From Flaveria trinervia (taxonomy: Eukaryota; Streptophyta; Magnoliopsida; Asterales; Asteraceae): DNA of 64,000 bases. The stretch covers positions 71,356,580-71,420,579 of the forward strand of contig CM046452.1 in NCBI GenBank assembly GCA_025506515.1. The letters run 5' to 3'. Positions within the stretch are counted from its first letter, which is position 1, and every line of letters begins with the position of its first letter. The translations under genes and the position numbers were made by a program. Positions 58,393 through 64,000 of this stretch are shown piece by piece. The notes beneath the pieces were generated by a model. The model made no database searches, had not been told where the DNA came from, and saw nothing but the letters and a program-made list of their open reading frames with translations.

Positions 58393-58720
58393 GAAGCAGA
58401 CATCAGTTGCATTGTCAACCTGTGAAGCCGAATACGTTGCTGCTGCAAGTTGCTGTTCACAAATCATCTGGATTCAACAGAAATGCGGGATTACAGTTAA
58501 AGTTCTCTTCTACTCCTATTTTTGTGGATAACTCTGCTGCAATTGCAGTAACTAAAAATCCGGTCCAACATCCTAAGACCAAACATATCGGTATTAAATA
58601 CCATTTCATAAGAGATTTTTTGAAAAGAACTTCATTGATGTGGTAAAAATTAATACTGATTTTCAACGCGCTGACCTCTATACTAAAGCCTTTGATAAAC
58701 CACGTTTTCAATATTTGCTA
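58393..58720 (+). pseudogene. RNase H end of element E pol
   Basis: SDELRG-type sequence at the end of the RT piece, then FVDNSAAIAVTKNPVQHPKTKHI and KYHFIRDF (58407-58646) mark the RNase H C-terminal part. ADLYTKAF-like sequence lies just after, in another frame. The core SDSDYAG/TAEAEY part is shredded by indels at 58300-58450. Confidence 0.75.
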
Positions 58721-58908
58721 GAGGTCAACGGCGTTAAAAGAAAAGTGAGGTTACTCTTGATGATCATGTGTAGTCCGGTGTAGCTTAGTTAATTTTTCAT
58801 TTTATTTTATTTATTTGGTTAATTTAGTTTGTTTAAAATTAAACTCATGTTATTCTACTGTTTATTAAAATCCTAAAATAATTAAACCAGTTATGATGTT
58901 AGTATTTT

Positions 58909-58917
58909 AGGGGGAGA
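58909..58917 (+). promoter_or_regulatory. Internal polypurine-tract-like site in E
   Basis: AGGGGGAGA lies about 190 bp behind pol, far upstream of the expected 3' LTR. Sireviruses are known to keep extra polypurine-tract copies. It could instead mark the ancestral 3' end, before the extra ORF was gained. Confidence 0.4.
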
Positions 58918-60168
58918 ATAAGTCAGCAAGTAACATTATCAAAAAAAAAAGACGAGGGAGAAGGAGTGGAAAGCTGATATAAGGTAGATCGTATCTGTGA
59001 TACCGATTCAACCCTTTGGAATATGATAATACACAGGAACAAATCAAGAGGGACTTTAAAATTTAATTCAGAAATGATGCAAAAGTTCAAAGTATAAGTC
59101 TGTGTAGTCTAAGCAATATAAAAAGGGAAGATGATAGAAAAACTGGTAACTCCTAAGGTAACACAACGAGAGTAGACCTAGAGGTTTCTAGATCACAATT
59201 GATATGTCGGTAGATTCAACAATAGATGATTAGACCTAACTGGTGATCTCAAGATCAAACTAAGCTGTTCAACTGACAGTGGGCTTCCATCTTATCACTG
59301 GTTAACACAATCAACAATATTCCAATAAGGGGTAATGAGCATGTAAACGCCACAAATGTGTGCGGATGACCATAAATAGAGCAAAGCATGAAAAAATGAA
59401 AGAAAAATGCTATCAAGCTAATGACTTATGTTGTTGGTGCATTTTGTGCAAAATAAATTAAGCTGCTCTAACAAGGAGATAGGTTGTGTGCCTCTCTGCT
59501 GTGCGATGGCACTGACCTGAGGATAAGCATAACCTAGATATTCTAGAATTCATTGTTGTTTGCCGCCTCTCTGTTGTGCGATGGCACTGACCTGAGGATT
59601 GGCTTCTCTTTGAAAGCTCTAAGAATAGTCTCTTCTTGTAAAAATACCCGTAGACCGCTCAAAAGCTCCTGAGGAATGCTGATTACCATATAAGTGTGGG
59701 ATCCACAAATGTTAGTTGAAATAATTAAACCTAAATTTATCACCAATCTGTGTATGGATTTAAGAGGACAAACATATTGACAATCATTGTGGCTGCAATT
59801 CTTGAAAGTTCAAATCAATGTAGTAATCTAATAGTTCCAGTATGATTTCCTAAAAGTTGCTAACGACTCTGGATAAAAACCAAGAATAGAGCATCAAAAG
59901 ATTTTGATAACAAGTCCCAAATGATTTGACTTGCCTGTATGATTCCAAAATTGAATTGGTCCAGGTGTGGTCAATCTAAGTTGAAGCTGCCTATTCCGAA
60001 ACCAAATCCCGTAGACTTCCATCTTAGGATTTATCCCTCACAAAAAGCCAAAAACAAGTTTTTATTTTTTGTACGTTAGTTTAGTTTTTTTTATTCATAT
60101 AGTCCTTTAGTTTTGTTTGTTTGCCAGACTACATCATGAAAATCGATAAGGGATCAACTCACTAAAAG

Positions 60169-60295
60169 GGTCATGTCTGAGATGACCACATGAATTTTCA
60201 AGTTTAAAGCAGTCACGTCTGAGGTGACAAAGTGTTTAAAAGAGTCATGTCTGAGGTGACTAAATTGGTTAAAATGATCATGTCTGAGATGATCA
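60169..60295 (+). repeat. Four hairpin units with constant GTCTGAG loop
   Basis: Units: GGTCAT-GTCTGAG-ATGACC (60169-60187), GTCAC-GTCTGAG-GTGAC (60212-60228), AGTCA(T)-GTCTGAG-(G)TGACT (60243-60261), TGATCAT-GTCTGAG-ATGATCA (60275-60295). Arm changes on one side are matched on the other in units 1, 2 and 4. In unit 3 one pair is T-G. Confidence 0.8.
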
Positions 60296-60374
60296 AAAAC
60301 TCATAATGTTTATTTCAAAAGTTAAAAGGGTCTTAAAAGTAAAATGTTCAAAATGGTAGAAAATTTACTAAGTG

Positions 60375-61320
60375 TGACCCATTCGCACTATTGGACCATG
60401 AATATGGACCAACCATGTGAATGGATCCCATTCCCACGATTGGACATGAAATTTAGTCATTCACCCGAATGGCGTATAAGAATGATCCATTCGACCGAAT
60501 GACAGGGTGCGAATGAGTCAGTCGACCGACTGAGACTCAGTCGGTTAACTGAGGGTGCGAATGAAAGGGCACGAATGAGTCAGTCGACCGACTGAGACTC
60601 AGTCGGCCAACTGAAAGCGACTGACTGGGCCAATCGCACGACTGAACCTCAGTCGCCCGAATGAACTGAGCGAATGAGGCCAGTCGGCCGATTGAACTTA
60701 GGTTCAGTATTTAAAAGGCCTCAGTCGATCGCGTTTTACTCATCACTCCCAATCGTACCCAAATCGCATTTCTTCCCGTTACTCTGCCAAAATTTCTAGA
60801 GATCTTGTGTTCACATTGTTGTTGATCTTCTGACGTTCGATTGACGATTATACAGGTACATTGCAGTTAAATCTTACCGAAATCAGAAGATCTTGAATCC
60901 AAATATGTGATATTCGAATGAAACAAGAACCGGACTGAAAAATGCCCTAATAACCTACATAAACTAAGCAAAATGTTAAAATTAAGTTTAATAGGTTATT
61001 AGTGACAAGATGGCGAGTCTAATAGACCATTAAACCATGTTAAATTACTTGAATTGGTCAAGATTCGAACCACAGGCGACTGAACAGTGGGACAAGCGAC
61101 TGGTCGTCCGGATGAACTCCAATCGCACGATTGAATCTTGCGATTGGGTCAATCGGCCGAATGAACCATGCGAATGAGTTCAGTCGGCCGACTGAACCAA
61201 TCGCAGACTCAGTCAGCAGATTGAACTCAGTCGCATGTCTCATTCACCGAACGAGCTCAGACGCACAAAAGAACAAACGACTGACTCCAGTCGCATGATT
61301 CATTCGCACGAATGAATCAG
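60375..61320. repeat. CAGTCGNNCGACTG palindrome arrays in the pol/extra-ORF spacer of E
   Basis: Two blocks (60375-60720 and 61070-61320) are built from words such as CAGTCGACCGACTG, CTCAGTCGGTTAACTGAG, CAGTCGGCCGACTG and ATTCGCACGAATGAA. The two central bases vary (AC, GC, CA, TG) while the arms are mostly kept. Confidence 0.78.
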
Positions 61321-61399
61321 AATGAATTTAAACATTACACTTAGAACTGAATTTTGATGTATTATGTACTAATGATTATGTGTCTTGTGTTTCAGAAAA

Positions 61400-63479
61400 A
61401 TGGCTGATAGATGGTCCATTAATCCAAAGCACAACATATGTGCTCACTTGGATCATACTACTCGGAACGAGGCTGAGTTCACAGAGATTATAGCCTTCCT
61501 TAGACGTTCCCAGATACATAAGGCTATATCTACACCTTGCACGCCCTACAGGTCATTACACCAGGCATTCTGGGAGAATGCCTCAGTTGATCGCTCTCGT
61601 GAGCCGTACAGTATACGGAGCTCCATTCTGGGTCATGATATCGAGGTTACTGCTGCTGATTTCCAAAGAGTTCTTGAATTTGGGGACGATACGAATCACC
61701 CCACCAAATTACATCCATTGACTGTGAGAGGCTGCTTCCTCAGAATCAAGTACACGGGGGACATTAACTCGGGTGCGCTCAATAAGAGCAACCTGTGCCC
61801 CCAGTACAAATACTTGGCGCATGTGATCCTAAAGTGCATTGCTTCGAGGAGGGGTGGGTTCGATGATCTATCAGATCAGATTCAAAATGCCTTCGTGGCA
61901 CTGGTGCTGAACCACCCTTTTAGCTTTTCGAGTATGATCTTTCCCTATTTGGTAGAGAACCTGGAAGCAAAAGGGAAGGAAGGATTTTGTATGTACCCCA
62001 GGTTTCTACAGCTAATCTTCAACGAAAAGTTGCCACTTCTCCCAAAGGAGAGTCATGATGCAGTTACTTTGGAAATTATGGATGACACGACCTTGGGTCG
62101 GATAAGGGTGTATAGGGGCAAACAAGTGAAGCCCCAAGTGAAGAGGTTGATTGGCCATTTGGCAAACGAGAAATATGTGGCGCCGAGGAGACGAAAATGG
62201 CATCATGATGATAGTGACTCTGATTCTGAGCCTATTGGTCTACCAGTTGATGACGACGATGATGACGACAGTGGTGATGGTGGAGATACAGGCCCCATTC
62301 CATCTAGGGCAATACCACTGATATACCATCTCCACCATCCACCCACGATGAAACTGAGTCTGCTGGTTTCCATTAGGATTTTGTTCCTGATCAGAGGGAA
62401 GAGGAGTCTGAAGACGAGCCCTTGACACGTACTATGGGAAGCAAGGTTGTTCCCACAGAACATGGGCTAAGGGCGGTTGGTGAACGTCCAAGAGACTCAG
62501 GAGAGACAACCACTGATCCGAGTTATGCACCGGAGTCAGCTAGCAGGGTGTAGGGGGAGCATCCACCTCAACGGGAACGAGGAGGAAAATGATGGCTCAA
62601 CCCCATGGTCAGAAGAAGAAGAAAAGACGTCTCACCTTCATTACCTCCACAACCACATCTGCCACCACCACTACCACTTCCACAATCATACCATCCACTA
62701 CCATAGCCACCACATCTGCCACCACCACAACCACTTCCACAGCCACAGCCACCACAACCACCACAGCTACTACTACCACCACCGCACCTCCCACCACTGT
62801 AGAGATTCCATCTACTACCATATCTTTCACTCCCACCTCACCTCCACCATTTCACAGACCCATCTTCACTACAACAACCACCACCACCGCTACCCACCAA
62901 GCTGGATCCTCAGCCCATCCATCTCATACATATGTATCACCTCTACCTCTAATTAGGGTAGAGGAATAGCTGTCTGCACTCAACAGGATGGTGATGCGCC
63001 TATTAGCAGCAGATGAGGAGAAGGCGGCTCAGATCCGCCAGCTTGCTGATCTTACTGCTGCTCAGTCTCACCAGATAGAAGAGCAGGCTCGAATGATAAA
63101 GGAGCAGGCCCAACAGATGGCTGCTCAGAGCCATGAACTAGCCCAACTCCAAGCACATAGTGTCACATCAAACAAGAAGATAGAGGAGTTGGAGAAGGCA
63201 AAGAAGACGATTATGTTAAAGCTAAAGGGATCTAAGGAGGAGCCCTTGAAGATCAAAGAAAAAGACGAAGATGATGACGATGATGAAGTTGATGATGAGG
63301 ATGATGAGGATGAGACAGAGGAGGATGAGGGGACAGAAGAAGAAAGGACAGAGGAGAAGGTTGATGATGATGATATAGCAGGAGGAGATGCAGCTGCATC
63401 GGCCTCTGCTTCAGGTCAATGGTATGACTTTTTGCAACAACACCAACTAAAATTCTTTTTGTTTTGTTTTCAAAATTAA
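61400..63479 (+). CDS. Extra ORF of element E, N-terminal two thirds
   Basis: MADRWSINPKHN at 61400 is the likely start; an in-frame ATG 15 bp earlier lacks conservation support. Residues about 1-260 form one compact domain: HQAFWENASV, IRSSILGHDIEVTAADFQRVL, NHPFSFSSMIFPYL, MYPRFLQLIFNEKLP and MDDTTLGRIRVY. An acidic patch (DDDDDDD) and a basic NLS-like cluster (GQKKKKRR, about 62615) follow, then Thr/Pro low complexity (62640-62810), a Gln/Ala-rich coiled coil (62988-63200), KLKGSKEEPLKIK and a poly-Asp/Glu tail. Frame changes or stops lie near 62300, 62420 and 62967. There is no signal peptide and no hydrophobic segment long enough for a membrane anchor. The stop at 63477 may be intronic, since CAG/GTCAAT precedes it. 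It is closest to the ORF of element D. Function unknown. Confidence 0.72.
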
Positions 63480-64000
63480 GATAATAGACAAAAATTAGAC
63501 TTACTCAAAAATTTTAAATTACTCCCCCTAAAGTTTATGTCCACATTTGGAGAGAAACTTTAAAGATTTAAAACTTTTTGAATATTATTTTGATTAATAT
63601 AATAATGAAGAGAAAGATCTCTTTGTTGGGATCATATCAGTCTTACATTACACTTGTGCATCCTTTATGATTAAATGGACATGATTATGAACTTGAAGAT
63701 TGAAGGTATGTTTGTCCTCTTAAACCCATACCTGGTTGATATTTTGATGCAAATGACTTTTATCATGTTTTGGTTGATTTATTATTCAATGAGTACCTCA
63801 CACATATAAGCATGAAATGATCAACCATCCTTATACAATGCATGGTAAAACTTTTTCACAACTTTTCTTACCAGGTTACTTAAGTCATGAAATCTCATTT
63901 TCACTGATCCTCATTGGGATTCTTTTATTTTGATCCTTTTTCATGTTGATCCATATTGGGATTCTTTTCACTTCACTTTGAAGGTGATCCTTTTTAATGT
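63480..64000 (+). other. Continuation of element E, no clear coding
   Basis: AT-rich sequence with two near copies of a phrase containing attgggattctttt (63913-63970) and gatcctttttcatg/gatcctttttaatg. By position it is the middle of the extra ORF region. It could be an intron or a decayed part of the ORF. Confidence 0.4.

Larger units (their letters stand above)
58740..61384 (+). other. Non-coding spacer of element E between pol and the extra ORF
   Basis: No protein motif is visible in 2.6 kb. In order: the polypurine-like site (58909), a two-copy repeat with cctctctg.tgtgcgatggcactg (59493-59600, period about 75 bp), four hairpins with a constant loop (60169-60295), and two dense palindrome arrays (60375-60720 and 61070-61320). 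The length and the internal structure suggest a regulatory segment, possibly a promoter for the extra ORF. Confidence 0.6.
51283..64000 (+). mobile_element. Element E: Sirevirus-like Ty1/copia element, open at right edge
   Basis: 5' LTR (51283-52015), primer-binding site, gag, protease, integrase, RT, RNase H, a 2.7-kb spacer with palindrome arrays, and an extra ORF from 61400. The 3' LTR is beyond 64000. If the extra ORF is as long as those of A and C (about 3.4 kb), the LTR would start near 64.8 kb. Both stops and frameshifts damage gag and pol. The left flanking 5-mer is gtggt (51278-51282), and its partner is outside the window. Confidence 0.9.

Noticed and set aside
62609..62836. Minus-strand Val-rich ORF
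   Set aside because: It is the antisense of the ACC/ACT low-complexity linker in the E extra ORF.

Overview
The window is plant nuclear DNA, almost certainly from a eudicot. Asteraceae is my best guess, at low confidence, from the style of the Sirevirus-like elements and their long 3' extra ORF. It is a nest of LTR retrotransposons around one host-like gene. Sites matching the 3' end of initiator tRNA-Met (TGGTATCAGAGC or decayed forms) occur on both strands, and the host-like gene has introns with GT/AG borders. I saw no bacterial or organellar genes.

Layout, left to right. (1) 1-11867, minus strand: Ty1/copia element A. Its 3' LTR is cut by the window edge, and it carries gag, pol and a long extra ORF between pol and the 3' LTR. 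(2) 11868 to about 13943, minus: the extra ORF of another copia element (D), into which A inserted. (3) About 13944-18146, plus: the 3' end of a third element (C), with extra ORF, polypurine tract and 3' LTR. (4) 18147-40319, minus: copia element B, opened by three insertions. These are non-autonomous element F (22854-25298, 5-bp target duplication), a solo LTR (25803-26648), and a Tekay-like Ty3/gypsy chromovirus G (28432-38046, target duplication 4/5). B's 5' LTR is at 39535-40319. (5) 40320-49700: simple repeats, AT-rich DNA, a five-exon TTL-like TPR gene (42927-45208, minus) that is frameshifted and lacks its thioredoxin domain, and a 54-bp retroposon tail. (6) About 49750-51282, plus: an old copia gag relic, H. 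(7) 51283-64000, plus: copia element E, with 5' LTR, gag, pol and extra ORF, running off the window.

In a working copia element Gag makes the particle, while protease, integrase and reverse transcriptase/RNase H make and insert cDNA. Every pol here is broken, so none looks autonomous.

The most interesting signal concerns the extra ORF and short palindromes. Elements A, B/C and D/E each carry a divergent version of one extra-ORF family. It has basic NLS-like clusters and coiled coils, and I see no signal peptide or membrane segment. Each family also carries its own short palindrome, arrayed in the LTR and again between pol and the extra ORF: CAGTAGTT/AACTACTG in A, CTTCNGAAG in B/C, CAGTCGNNCGACTG in E and F. 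In E's spacer four hairpins keep a constant 7-nt loop while their arms change in a compensatory way. This suggests a co-evolving protein-site or RNA-structure system, which remains an inference.
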